Of a stretch of 64,000 nt of DNA, positions 1-10,175 are shown piece after piece. The translations under genes and the position numbers were made by a program. The DNA comes from Alkalibacillus aidingensis (GTDB lineage Bacteria > Bacillota > Bacilli > Bacillales > Alkalibacillaceae). The stretch covers positions 744,001 through 808,000 of the forward strand of contig NZ_JABXWU010000001.1 in NCBI RefSeq assembly GCF_014595945.1, written 5' to 3'. The notes under the pieces were generated by a model. It saw only the letters and a list, made by a program, of their open reading frames with translations. It made no database searches and was not told where the DNA came from. Positions within the stretch are counted from its first letter, which is position 1. Every line of letters begins with the position of its first letter.

Positions 1-1793
1 AAACGCAAACGGTCAGGTGCAACTAATGAGCCAGCCTGGTTGACGTGGTCCCCTAAAACATCTTTTAAAGCTTGATGTAACAAGTGAGTGGCTGAGTGGT
101 TCTTAATTGTTTGTTGTCGCTCATTTCTAATAACTGTTGCATTAGCTAGTTGCTGAACTGCTAAATTTCCTTCTTCAACTTCAACTTGATGAAGATGTTG
201 ACCATTAGGACCTTTTTGAACATCTGTTACCATGGCTTTACCAGATTCTGTTTCAATTGTTCCTTTATCAGCGACTTGTCCACCACTCTCAGCATAAAAC
301 GGTGTTTCACTAAGAACAATGGTTGCTACATCACCTTGTGAGATTTGTGTAACTTTCTCTTGGTTGTGGACGATGACTTCTAATTTGGAATTTGCTTGTA
401 GTTGATCGTATCCAATAAATTTACTTTCTTGTGTTATCGTCTGGAGAACCTCATCTTGAATTTGCATTGAATCAACTTTCTGTCTTGCTTCACGTGCACG
501 ATCTCGCTGCTTTTTCATTTCTTTTTCAAAGCCTTCTTCATCAATTGTAAAGCCCTCAGCCTGAATATATTCTTCTGTTAATTCTTTTGGAAACCCATAA
601 GTATCATAAAGAGTAAAGACTTCCTCACCAGGGAATACATTGCTCCCCTTATCTTTTTCAACCTGCATGACCTTCTCTAAAATCGCAAGTCCTTCTTGTA
701 AGGTTTCATGGAAACGTTCTTCTTCTTTTTCCATCACGCTTTTAATAAAGTCTTTCTTTTCATAAACATTTGGGTAAAATTCATTCATAATTTCAGCTAC
801 ATCATCAACTAATCGATACATGAAGGGTTCATTAATATTTAGGTCCTTTGCAAAGCGAATCGCCCTACGTAGCAACCTCCTTAACACATACCCTCTTCCT
901 TCATTAGAAGGCAAAGCTCCATCTGCGATTGCAAACGCAACGGTTCTGACATGGTCTGCAACAACCTTAAATGCGGAATCTTCTTTGACAGACTTTCCAT
1001 ATGTTTTCCCAGATAATTCTTCAGTATGTTTAATAATGGGTTTAAATAAATCTGTCTCAAAATTCGTCGGGGTATCCTGAATGACAGATACCACACGTTC
1101 AAGCCCCATACCCGTATCTATATTCTTCTTTGGTAAAGGAGTATAAGTATCATCTGGATTGTGATTAAACTGTGAGAATACTAAATTCCAAATTTCTAAG
1201 TAACGTTCGTTTTCTCCTCCAGGGTATAATTCAGGATCATTTGGGTCATTGCCATATTTTTCTCCACGATCATAAAATATTTCCGTATTTGGCCCACTTG
1301 GTCCTTCACCAATATCCCAAAAGTTCTCTTCAATGCGAATAATACGTTCAGCAGGAATGCCTACTTGATGTAACCAGATTTCATACGCCTCTTCATCTTC
1401 TGGATGAACGGTGACAGATAATTTTTCCTCATCAAACCCAAGCCAACGATCACTCGTTAAAAACTCCCAAGCCCACACAATCGCTTCTTCTTTAAAATAA
1501 TCACCAATAGAGAAATTCCCTAACATCTCAAAAAATGTGTGGTGTCTTGCTGTGAAACCTACATTCTCAATGTCATTCGTACGGATTGATTTTTGAGCAT
1601 TAACTATTCTCGGGTTATCAGGAATAATACGTCCGTCAAAATATTTCTTTAAGGTCGCGACCCCACTATTGATCCATAATAAAGTAGGGTCGTCTTGTGG
1701 TACTAAAGACCGACTAGGTTCAATGCTATGGTTTTTTTCCTTAAAGAAATCTAAAAACATCTGTCTTACTTCATGTGATTGTAGCTGTTTCAT
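1..1793 (-). CDS. alaS: Alanyl-tRNA synthetase, N-terminal part (cut by window edge)
   Basis: Cytoplasmic class II enzyme that charges tRNA-Ala. The reading frame starts at the ATG ending at 1793 ([20 protein letters not shown], typical AlaRS start) behind a GGAGG-type site, and stays open to base 1, giving about 597 codons of a family length near 880. The visible part covers the catalytic core and tRNA-recognition region and reaches the editing domain, whose zinc motif HSATH lies in the last 40 codons seen. The rest of the editing domain and the C-Ala domain lie beyond the window. A T-box leader directly upstream should control it by uncharged tRNA-Ala. Identity is very secure. Confidence 0.97.
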   Translation of the reverse strand, partial: MKQLQSHEVRQMFLDFFKEKNHSIEPSRSLVPQDDPTLLWINSGVATLKKYFDGRIIPDNPRIVNAQKSIRTNDIENVGFTARHHTFFEMLGNFSIGDYFKEEAIVWAWEFLTSDRWLGFDEEKLSVTVHPEDEEAYEIWLHQVGIPAERIIRIEENFWDIGEGPSGPNTEIFYDRGEKYGNDPNDPELYPGGENERYLEIWNLVFSQFNHNPDDTYTPLPKKNIDTGMGLERVVSVIQDTPTNFETDLFKPIIKHTEELSGKTYGKSVKEDSAFKVVADHVRTVAFAIADGALPSNEGRGYVLRRLLRRAIRFAKDLNINEPFMYRLVDDVAEIMNEFYPNVYEKKDFIKSVMEKEEERFHETLQEGLAILEKVMQVEKDKGSNVFPGEEVFTLYDTYGFPKELTEEYIQAEGFTIDEEGFEKEMKKQRDRAREARQKVDSMQIQDEVLQTITQESKFIGYDQLQANSKLEVIVHNQEKVTQISQGDVATIVLSETPFYAESGGQVADKGTIETESGKAMVTDVQKGPNGQHLHQVEVEEGNLAVQQLANATVIRNERQQTIKNHSATHLLHQALKDVLGDHVNQAGSLVAPDRLR

Positions 1794-1824
1794 GAGTCTT
1801 CCTCCTTTAGATTAACGACAAATT

Positions 1825-2078
1825 AAAAAACCGCCCCTACATTTACATGTAGGGACGGTTAATTCCGCGGTACCACCCTAATTATAGGTAAAACCTATCA
1901 ACTCAATGTCACCGTAACGTGGTGTAACGTCGGGGATTAGCCGCTCTCAGGATTAGCTTCGATGACCCTTCACTTAGCATTTCTCTCAGCTAAAAAAATG
2001 CCTCTCTTTAAGTGGGACTGTCATCTACTCGATCCATCATAGATTTATTCATCATTCTAATTAAATATTTGTATTCAT
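1825..2078 (-). ncRNA. T-box leader of alaS
   Basis: On the minus strand the conserved T-box sequence GGTGGTACCGCG (1866-1877) is followed by a terminator hairpin with arms around AACCGTCCCTACAT (1828-1860) and a run of T. The upstream part is long enough for stem I. A GCT (Ala) triplet at 1955-1957 is a possible specifier, but its placement is tentative because the stem I fold was not computed. T-box RNAs read through the terminator when the matching tRNA is uncharged. The leader ends about 30 bases before the alaS start. Confidence 0.94.
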
Positions 2079-2084
2079 GTGGTT

Positions 2085-2113
2085 ATTATAGAAAACGGTA
2101 ATCATTATGTCAA
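2085..2113 (-). promoter_or_regulatory. Promoter of alaS
   Basis: The minus strand reads TTGACA (2108-2113), a 17-base spacer, then TATAAT (2085-2090), which is a perfect sigma-A consensus in both boxes. It lies directly upstream of the T-box leader. Confidence 0.9.
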
Positions 2114-2131
2114 TCAAGATCATTATGTAAC

Positions 2132-2189
2132 GAGGCTGGGACAGCAGTGTTATAATCGAATACGTTTCACTTAGTATTGTCCCAGCCTC
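2132..2189. repeat. Inverted repeat GAGGCTGGGACA
   Basis: Perfect 12-bp arms GAGGCTGGGACA (2132-2143) and TGTCCCAGCCTC (2178-2189) enclose 34 bases. There is no T-run after either arm, so it is not an obvious rho-independent terminator. It sits between the DUF3918 gene and the alaS promoter. Confidence 0.8.
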
Positions 2190-2204
2190 AGTCAAGTTAG
2201 AGCA

Positions 2205-2351
2205 CTAGAATACTCGTCTTCTTAAGCGACGACCTGATTTTCTAAGTTGTTTTACTAACCCGTTTCGTCTACTTAAAATACCTCCACCTCTGTTGCGCAT
2301 TAGATAGAGGGCTGCTGCTCCCATGACTCCTGTTGAGATAACTCGGTTCAA
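2205..2351 (-). CDS. Small DUF3918-type protein (48 aa)
   Basis: A short frame starting at TTG (2349-2351) encodes 48 residues beginning MNRVISTGVMGAAALYLM, with a short hydrophobic N-terminal segment followed by a strongly basic C-terminus (SRR, LRKSGRRLRRRVF). AAGG/GGTG upstream can serve as ribosome binding site. The shape matches the DUF3918/YrzQ family found near alaS in Bacillaceae. Function is unknown; a small membrane-associated basic protein is the most one can say. Coding status is supported by the family resemblance rather than by length. Confidence 0.72.
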   Translation of the reverse strand: MNRVISTGVMGAAALYLMRNRGGGILSRRNGLVKQLRKSGRRLRRRVF

Positions 2352-2459
2352 AGTTGATCACCAACCTTCACTGACACTCTAGATGTTAACAAACGCCTTT
2401 TCAAATACTTTCACTAAATTCCACCTTTGTAAGAAAGGTCAACTTCGCCTAAAATCATA

Positions 2460-2627
2460 CTACTCCGAAAACAGGTCATCTAAAGAGGAAACCGTTCCAT
2501 CCTCTTGTACTTCATGCACGTGCAATTGGCCATCTTCTATGGTCAACTCAATAAAACAGTCCCAACAATAATAATGTTGGTCACCTATTTTACCGACATT
2601 GGATGTATGGCAATTTGGGCAATTCAT
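2460..2627 (-). CDS. Small zinc-ribbon protein (55 aa)
   Basis: An ATG at 2627 behind AGAGGGG opens a 55-residue frame. Two CxxC pairs (MNCPNC and YYCWDC, residues 3-6 and 21-24) make a zinc ribbon, followed by an acidic beta-rich tail ending SLDDLFSE. It resembles the uncharacterised YrzK-type proteins of Bacillus from the same neighbourhood. It lies downstream of recD2 in the same direction. The role is unknown; a nucleic-acid or protein contact through the ribbon is only a guess. Confidence 0.75.
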   Translation of the reverse strand: MNCPNCHTSNVGKIGDQHYYCWDCFIELTIEDGQLHVHEVQEDGTVSSLDDLFSE

Positions 2628-2717
2628 ACAAACCCCTCTTTTCTTTTTTGCCTACATCTTGTCCGATTCATCCGTGTTCTATACCACTAAGGTATGAACA
2701 TTTTTAGTTTACACGCT

Positions 2718-5009
2718 TCACATAAAATCATAAGGAGAAATATCTTCCTCATTTGTTGTCTCATGTTTACTTTCTGATGGTGTTGCTTGATTAAAAGCCT
2801 GGATTCGTTCAACTAAGCTGGTATTTCGATCGAATACTTGTTGCTTTTGCATTCCTTCTAAAAATACATCATACTCACCACAAATGATTAAAGAAGACTT
2901 ACCACGGGTAATGGCTGTATAAATCAGATTTTTAACTAACATCCGTTTAAAAGGTCTTACAACCGGGAGCACGACAATAGGAAATTCACTACCTTGCGAC
3001 TTATGGATAGAAATAGCATAAGCTAACATGATTTGATTAAAATCCTGCTTAGTATAGGATACTTCTAATCCGTCAAAGTCAATCACCATTTCCTCTTTTT
3101 TAGATTCGGTTTCCTTAGACCCTTTTATGGCAATAATTTCACCAATATCACCGTTAAATACGTCCTTTTCAGGTTGATTCACTAACTGAATTACTTTATC
3201 CCCCGTACGATAAGTATACTGGAAGTGTTGTAGTTCTCTTTTCCCTTCCACTTTTGGATTAAATATGTTTTGTAACGTTTCATTTAGCTGATGGATTCCT
3301 ACTTGGGTTTTATACATTGGCGCTAACACTTGTATATCGCGCTGTGAATATCCTTTATTTATAGCCTTTTCAACGATTTGTTTAATCGTATGAAGTGTAT
3401 GATCGGTGGTGGTTTCAATAAAATTAAAGTCATCCTTTTTCCCCACTGACTTAAGGGGGATTTGATCATTTTTTATATCATGGGCCAACTTAACGATATA
3501 CGAATCATTTTTTTGTCGGTAAATTTCCGATAACTGACAAACCGGGACAATGTTCGATTTTAATAAATCGGCAAGGACTTGACCAGGGCCAACTGAAGGT
3601 AATTGGTCTTCATCGCCAACAAAAATCACCTTCATTTCACTCGGAATTGCTTTTAATAAGCTATTGGCTAGCCAGATATCGACCATGGAAAATTCATCTA
3701 CAATCATTAATTTTCCTTTAAGCTGATTACCTGAATGGTACTCAAAATGTTCCTCACCTGACCATCCCAATAAACTATGGATGGTTTTAGCCTTTAGACC
3801 GGTTGATTCGGATAGTCTTTTTGCTGCGCGACCTGTTGGAGCAGCTAAAATATAATCCGATGTGTGTTTAGCCTTTCCTTGGTTAAATAATGTTTCATAA
3901 CAATGAATAATTCCTTTGACAACCGTTGTTTTCCCCGTTCCTGGACCACCAGTAAGTAACATCACTTTCTCGGTTAATGCTTTTTTAACAGCTTCATATT
4001 GCTCTTCGCCGTATGCAATGCCCTCTTGTTCTTCAATTTCACCAATTACCTTTAACAATTCACTTTCATTGAAAGACTGTTCTTCTTCCATTTCGAGTAT
4101 CCTTGTTAATTGCGATGCTACGCCTTCTTCTGCATAGTATAGATGGGGTAAATAAACTCGACTCTGCTCTTGTACAACTAAATCCTCTTCGATTAAAGAT
4201 TGAAGATGCTGTACTAATGAATCTTGGTCTTCCACCTGTGCCCCCTGGTAAAGCAAACCATTTAGTTGGGTTAATAAGACATGCTCTTCAACAAATACAT
4301 GACCATTTAGTGATTCTTTTTCTAATACATGCAAGACTCCAGCCTTTACTCGCGTTGGATGGTCATCCTTAATTCCCATCGACTCAGCAATTTCATCAGC
4401 TCGCTGAAAGCCAAAACCTTCCACATCAAAAACAAATTGATAAGGATTTTCATGCAGCTGACTAATGGTATTTTCTTGATACACATCATAGATCTTTTGA
4501 GCTAACTGTAAACCAACTCCATATTTAGCAAGCTCTAAAGTAACTTGCTCAAACCCTTGGTGAATTCTTAAATCAGCTACTAACTGCTTTTTAGTTTCTG
4601 GCTTAATCCCTTGTACTTGGTCAAGTTTTGTAGTGTCTTTTAATATTTGGTCAATAGCATCAATTCCTAGTGTATGGACAATTCTCTCAGCTGTTTTCTT
4701 ACCAATTCCGTAAAATAAATCACTGGATAAATATTTAATTAAGCTTTCTTCTGTTTTAGGTAACTCTTTTTCATATGTAAAGACATTTAATTGTTCACCA
4801 AACTTAGGATGATTTTGAATGGTGCCGTAAAAGATATAGTCATTGCCATGAGTTAAAGGTGGAAAATGACCCTTCACCACTAACTCTTCCTCATCAAGGT
4901 CTAAATCGGTTTCATAAACAGAAACAGACGCAATCGAAAATTGCGCCTCAGAGTTATGAAAAATCATATGGTTTAATTGAGCCTTTGCAAAACTTCTTTC
5001 TTCCATCAT
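2718..5009 (-). CDS. recD2: RecD2-type ATP-dependent DNA helicase
   Basis: A 763-residue superfamily 1B 5'-3' DNA helicase (YrrC type) acting in replication-fork maintenance and repair, independent of RecBC. An N-terminal OB-like and helix-hairpin-helix region (about residues 1-230) precedes the motor. Walker A GGPGTGKT is at 354-361, Walker B is IVDEFSMVD, and motif III is GDEDQLPSVGPG. The C-terminal UvrD-like motifs include YAISIHKSQGSEF and YTAITRGKS. Start ATG 5009 follows GGGAG. It begins 12 bases after the TPR gene ends and is probably co-transcribed with it. Full length, no defects seen. Confidence 0.96.
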   Translation of the reverse strand: MMEERSFAKAQLNHMIFHNSEAQFSIASVSVYETDLDLDEEELVVKGHFPPLTHGNDYIFYGTIQNHPKFGEQLNVFTYEKELPKTEESLIKYLSSDLFYGIGKKTAERIVHTLGIDAIDQILKDTTKLDQVQGIKPETKKQLVADLRIHQGFEQVTLELAKYGVGLQLAQKIYDVYQENTISQLHENPYQFVFDVEGFGFQRADEIAESMGIKDDHPTRVKAGVLHVLEKESLNGHVFVEEHVLLTQLNGLLYQGAQVEDQDSLVQHLQSLIEEDLVVQEQSRVYLPHLYYAEEGVASQLTRILEMEEEQSFNESELLKVIGEIEEQEGIAYGEEQYEAVKKALTEKVMLLTGGPGTGKTTVVKGIIHCYETLFNQGKAKHTSDYILAAPTGRAAKRLSESTGLKAKTIHSLLGWSGEEHFEYHSGNQLKGKLMIVDEFSMVDIWLANSLLKAIPSEMKVIFVGDEDQLPSVGPGQVLADLLKSNIVPVCQLSEIYRQKNDSYIVKLAHDIKNDQIPLKSVGKKDDFNFIETTTDHTLHTIKQIVEKAINKGYSQRDIQVLAPMYKTQVGIHQLNETLQNIFNPKVEGKRELQHFQYTYRTGDKVIQLVNQPEKDVFNGDIGEIIAIKGSKETESKKEEMVIDFDGLEVSYTKQDFNQIMLAYAISIHKSQGSEFPIVVLPVVRPFKRMLVKNLIYTAITRGKSSLIICGEYDVFLEGMQKQQVFDRNTSLVERIQAFNQATPSESKHETTNEEDISPYDFM

Positions 5010-5021
5010 GTGGCTTCTCCC

Positions 5022-5687
5022 TTATGAATCTTGATCTCTCAATAACTGTTCCACTTGTTTCTTTCCGTTCCCCGCTAATAAATGATCCGGCTGAATAGCT
5101 AACGCCTGTTCAAATTGTACTAAAGCATCGTTGGGCTTCTCTTGATATAAATAACAAACACCCTTATTATAATATGCATCGCTATGATGATCATCTAATG
5201 ATAAAACCTTATTCATCTGCTCCAAGGCCTGATCAATCATGTTGGCATACGCTAGTGTTAACCCGTATTGAAACTGAATGTCGACATCTTTAGGACTGAT
5301 CTCACTGGCTCTTTGCATATAAGGTAATGCCAGCTTTGGCATTTCCTGATTCAATAATGACATACCCAGCATAAAATAAAGATCCTGATCATCAAGACCT
5401 TGTTTCATCGCCTCTTGAAACTGTTTAGTAGCTTCGGCAAATTGATCTTGTTCAAAATAAAGATTACCCAATCCATAATGAGCAGCTGGTGTTTCTTCTA
5501 AATCTAAAGATTTACGATAAAATCGCTCAGCACTATCATATTCATTTAAGTGTACCAAAAGATTAGCGAAGTTGATATATCCTACTGGGTCTTCTGGATT
5601 TTCTTCAATGTAATTATTAAAAGCTTGAGCTGCTTCCTCAAACTTATGCTCCTGCATGTATTCAATTCCCTTTTGTAACTCACTCAT
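5022..5687 (-). CDS. yrrB: TPR-repeat protein, YrrB family
   Basis: A 221-residue protein made almost wholly of tetratricopeptide repeats, about six units with the usual small/large residue spacing (for example AAHYGLGNLYFEQDQF and SDAYYNKGVCYLYQEKP). TPR arrays are protein-protein interaction scaffolds and there is no enzymatic motif or signal peptide. The gene lies between mnmA and recD2, as yrrB does in B. subtilis, where its partner is unknown. A Spo0A-box-like sequence and a possible hairpin terminator lie in the gap upstream. Confidence 0.9.
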   Translation of the reverse strand: MSELQKGIEYMQEHKFEEAAQAFNNYIEENPEDPVGYINFANLLVHLNEYDSAERFYRKSLDLEETPAAHYGLGNLYFEQDQFAEATKQFQEAMKQGLDDQDLYFMLGMSLLNQEMPKLALPYMQRASEISPKDVDIQFQYGLTLAYANMIDQALEQMNKVLSLDDHHSDAYYNKGVCYLYQEKPNDALVQFEQALAIQPDHLLAGNGKKQVEQLLRDQDS

Positions 5688-5737
5688 CTTAGCTGACTCC
5701 CCTTCCTAAATGGCTCATATATTTTCGACAAAAACAG

Positions 5738-5773
5738 AAGAAAAAGCCACCACTATTTGTGCTGACTTTTCTT
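5738..5773 (-). terminator. Possible terminator or attenuator after mnmA
   Basis: The minus strand can fold AGAAAAGTCAGCAC against GTGGTGGCTTTTTCT, with a few mismatches, followed by a T-rich stretch. It overlaps the first bases upstream of the mnmA stop and separates mnmA from yrrB. The pairing is imperfect, so this is tentative. Confidence 0.4.
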
Positions 5774-5778
5774 AAAAA

Positions 5779-6951
<1,173 letters not shown>

Positions 6952-6976
6952 TTAGGTAAATATTGTTATCCCTAGA

Positions 6977-8122
6977 TTATAAATTAGTTAAACGGTCTAC
7001 AATTGATTTGATCCGTTCTGCGACTAATTTCATTTCTTCTTCAGTGTTGTCCATACCAAAGCTGAATCGAATAGAATTACGAAGTCGTTCATCATCAGAA
7101 CCGTACATCGCCTTCAACACATGAGAAGGGTCAATCGAGCCCGCTGTACAAGCAGATCCAGACGAAACGGCGATACCTGATAAATCCAAATTAGTTAGAA
7201 ACATCTCAACATCAGTACCCGGAAAACTTATATTTAGAATGTTTGGTGTTCTATATGGTTCATTGCCGTTAACGGAAAAATCAACCCCTTGTTGGGTTAA
7301 TTCCTCTAACAAGGTTTTTGACAAGAGACGATAATGTGATAAACGCTGTTCTCTTTCTCCCAAGACAAGTTCAATCGCGCGTTTAAACCCAACGATTGAT
7401 AACGTGTTTTCTGTACCCGAGCGCCACTTACGCTCTTGTTCGCCACCATAAACTAACTGCTTTAAATGAATATCTTCGCGTTTATATAAAAATCCGATTC
7501 CTTTTGGTCCGTAAATCTTATGAGATGATGCTGATAGTAAATCAACCTGTAAAGCTTCCACATCAATTGCTTCCACACCTAATGCTTGTACCGCATCGGT
7601 ATGAAAGATGGATTGATGATCCTTTAATTCCTGGCCGATTTCCTCAATTGGCTGCCTAATACCTGTTTCGTTATTAACCATCATCACCGTTACTAATATC
7701 GTGTCATCTCTCAATGCATTTTTCAAATCAGTAACTGAGATTCGACCTGTTTCATCAACAGGTAAATACGACACTTCAAAACCGTTTTCTTCTAGTTCCT
7801 CACATGGGTGAAGCACCGCATGATGTTCAATTTGAGTCGTAATAATATGTTTACCTTGTTCTTGATAAGCATAAGCCGTTCCAAAGATCGCTAAATTATT
7901 CGCTTCTGTACCTCCACTTGTAAAAATAATTGAAGGGAAATCAGCATGAATGCTTTTAGCTATCGTTGTCCTAGCATCATCTAATTGCTTACGACTTTCC
8001 CGACCGAATTGATGGATACTTGATGGGTTACCAAACTGGGTTTTCATCGCCTCGGTCATTGCCTGTTGTACTTCTTCATGAATCGGAGTAGTCGCTGCAT
8101 GATCGATATAGATGTGTTTCAT
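6977..8122 (-). CDS. iscS: Cysteine desulfurase, IscS/YrvO type
   Basis: A 381-residue PLP enzyme that takes sulfur from cysteine to form a persulfide. The PLP lysine is K202 in SASSHKIYGPKG, and the persulfide cysteine is C325 in SSGSACTAGS, on the short active-site loop of this class. It sits between cymR (15 bases upstream) and mnmA. This is the yrvO-trmU arrangement of Bacillus, in which the desulfurase supplies sulfur for tRNA 2-thiolation. No isc scaffold genes are nearby, in line with a dedicated tRNA-thiolation role. Confidence 0.95.
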   Translation of the reverse strand: MKHIYIDHAATTPIHEEVQQAMTEAMKTQFGNPSSIHQFGRESRKQLDDARTTIAKSIHADFPSIIFTSGGTEANNLAIFGTAYAYQEQGKHIITTQIEHHAVLHPCEELEENGFEVSYLPVDETGRISVTDLKNALRDDTILVTVMMVNNETGIRQPIEEIGQELKDHQSIFHTDAVQALGVEAIDVEALQVDLLSASSHKIYGPKGIGFLYKREDIHLKQLVYGGEQERKWRSGTENTLSIVGFKRAIELVLGEREQRLSHYRLLSKTLLEELTQQGVDFSVNGNEPYRTPNILNISFPGTDVEMFLTNLDLSGIAVSSGSACTAGSIDPSHVLKAMYGSDDERLRNSIRFSFGMDNTEEEMKLVAERIKSIVDRLTNL

Positions 8123-8137
8123 TTCCTTTCACCTACT

Positions 8138-8557
8138 TTAAATATAAAACATATGTTCTTCTTGGTAATTCGAATCATCGTAGTTAGATAAGTCTTGAAG
8201 GGTTGTCGTATCTAACACATCCTTAACTGCGTCTCGAATTCTTTTCCATAATTCTCGCTTGGCTGGTTCTTCATCATCCATTTCTTCGACTGGACGAATA
8301 GGTCCTTCTAGGGTACGAATAATATCGGCTGCTGTGATTAGTTTGGGTTCTCTTGTTAATAAATATCCACCTTTTGCCCCTCGCACACTCTTCACTAGCC
8401 CCTCATTACGTAAGGGGGCAATTAATTGTTCTAAATAATGCTCAGATAAATTATAATCATTAGCAATCGTTTTTAAGGGTAACGGTGCGTTGCCATAGTT
8501 TTTAGCTAATGCAATCATGATCGTTAACCCATAACGACCTTTAGTTGATATCTTCAA
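8138..8557 (-). CDS. cymR: Rrf2-family regulator, CymR type
   Basis: A 139-residue winged-helix regulator whose N-terminus MKISTKGRYGLTIMIALA is diagnostic of Rrf2 proteins. In Bacilli, CymR is the master repressor of cysteine metabolism and works in complex with cysteine synthase CysK. The protein has no cysteine at all, so it cannot hold the iron-sulfur cluster of its relative IscR, which supports CymR rather than IscR. It heads a probable cymR-iscS-mnmA operon. The gap to rarA upstream contains TATAAT-like sequences but no clean promoter. Confidence 0.9.
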   Translation of the reverse strand: MKISTKGRYGLTIMIALAKNYGNAPLPLKTIANDYNLSEHYLEQLIAPLRNEGLVKSVRGAKGGYLLTREPKLITAADIIRTLEGPIRPVEEMDDEEPAKRELWKRIRDAVKDVLDTTTLQDLSNYDDSNYQEEHMFYI

Positions 8558-8664
8558 AACGATGTTCCTCCTTCTACAACTAAGGCGACTTTTGAATTTA
8601 TTATAACATGGATCAAAAAACCAACGATAATTATAGCATGATAAGCCATAAATTGAACATAGAG

Positions 8665-9960
8665 CTACTCTTGCTCTTTTCTCCCTTGCAACTGTAAATT
8701 GCGAAGCTTTTCATAAATTTGTGCATATCTTTTCTCCTCACCAACTTCTTTCGGTTGATAATAAGATGCATTTTTAAGTGATTGTGGCAAATACTCCTGA
8801 TAGACCCAACCATTTGGATAGTTATGAGGATATTTATAGTTAATCCCGTGACCTAACTGATTAGCACCACTATAATGAGCATCCTTTAAATGATCTGGGA
8901 TTTCATCTGTAATTCCCTTTTGTACATGTTGAATCGCTTTATCAAGAGCTTTGTATGCAGTATTAGATTTAGGAGATAAGCATAATTCCACTGTAATGAC
9001 TGATAATGGTATTCTTGCTTCAGGCAGCCCTAGCCTTTCAACTGACTCAACAGCAGGTAATACTCGAGAGCATAAAGCAGGGTTAGCTAACCCTATATCT
9101 TCATAGGCAATAACTAATAACCTTCTAGTAATTGCCTCCAAATCGCCACCTGCTAATAATCTGGCAAGGTAGTGTAATGCTGCATTGACATCACTGCCTC
9201 TAATACTCTTTTGAAAACCTGATAGTAAATTATAATAAATATCACCTTTTTTGTCGTGGGTGAAGCCTTTATTTTTTATACAATACTCAACTGTCTCTGG
9301 TTTAACATGAAAGACCTCATTCTCATCTTGATCTGAAGCATAGACAATATCTTCTAATAAGGTTAATGCGGTTCTGGCATCGCCAGTCACTGAAGCGATT
9401 TGTTCCAGTAGCTTATTATCAATCTCAACCCTTATATGACCTAACCCTTTCATCTCATCTTCAAGAGTTTTATTCAACAATTGTAATACGGCACTTGATG
9501 ACAATAAAGACAATTGCTTGATCTGGCCACATCTCGAGCGAATAGCATTATTCACACTGTGGAACGGATTTTCAGTTGTTGCTCCAATTAAGGTAATGAC
9601 ACCTTCCTCTAAAGCTTTTAATAAATAATCTTGTTGACTTTTATTAAAGCGGTGAATTTCGTCTATAAACAAAATAGCACCCTCACTTACTTTCGCCTTG
9701 GCTGTAATTTCTTCAATATCTTTCTTACTAGATGTGGTTGCATTGATGGCATAAAAGTCTTTATTGGTTGTACCAGAAATAGCATATGCTAATGAAGTTT
9801 TACCTGTTCCGGGTGGACCATATAAAATCATTGAAGGTACATGTCCTTGTTGAATCATTTTATATAATGGTGTATCACGTCCAATGACGTCATCTTGTCC
9901 AATAACTTCTTCAATGACTTCAGGTCGCATTCTATACGCTAAAGGCTCTTTAAAAAACAT
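8665..9960 (-). CDS. rarA: Replication-associated recombination protein RarA
   Basis: A 431-residue AAA+ ATPase of the RarA/MgsA/WRNIP1 family that acts at stalled replication forks. Walker A is YGPPGTGKTSLA near residue 45-57, Walker B is [11 protein letters not shown], and sensor 1 is GATTENPFHSVN. The C-terminal tetramerisation domain includes YKYPHNYPNGWVYQEYLP. Start ATG 9960 follows AAGGGG. In B. subtilis tcdA (yrvM) stands between this gene and aspS; here it is absent and an rsfA-like gene and the 6S RNA gene are found instead. Confidence 0.95.
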   Translation of the reverse strand: MFFKEPLAYRMRPEVIEEVIGQDDVIGRDTPLYKMIQQGHVPSMILYGPPGTGKTSLAYAISGTTNKDFYAINATTSSKKDIEEITAKAKVSEGAILFIDEIHRFNKSQQDYLLKALEEGVITLIGATTENPFHSVNNAIRSRCGQIKQLSLLSSSAVLQLLNKTLEDEMKGLGHIRVEIDNKLLEQIASVTGDARTALTLLEDIVYASDQDENEVFHVKPETVEYCIKNKGFTHDKKGDIYYNLLSGFQKSIRGSDVNAALHYLARLLAGGDLEAITRRLLVIAYEDIGLANPALCSRVLPAVESVERLGLPEARIPLSVITVELCLSPKSNTAYKALDKAIQHVQKGITDEIPDHLKDAHYSGANQLGHGINYKYPHNYPNGWVYQEYLPQSLKNASYYQPKEVGEEKRYAQIYEKLRNLQLQGRKEQE

Positions 9961-10175
9961 AGATCAAACCCCTTTATTTTGTCGAACTGATTATTATTTT
10001 ACTATATTCTCATCCTTTTTTACGAATAATCATAACGAATCCATGTATATAAATAAATCTTCTTGCGCATGATAGAAATAGGAAACTATCAATTAACCCT
10101 TAGAGATTCCTAATTCTGACAAACATTCTAAATCGTCAAACAAACAAATTTCAAAATAGAAAGGATGAATAGTGT

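Noticed and set aside
820-1102. Short frames on both strands inside alaS
   Set aside because: Both lie within the continuous alaS frame and lack ribosome binding sites.
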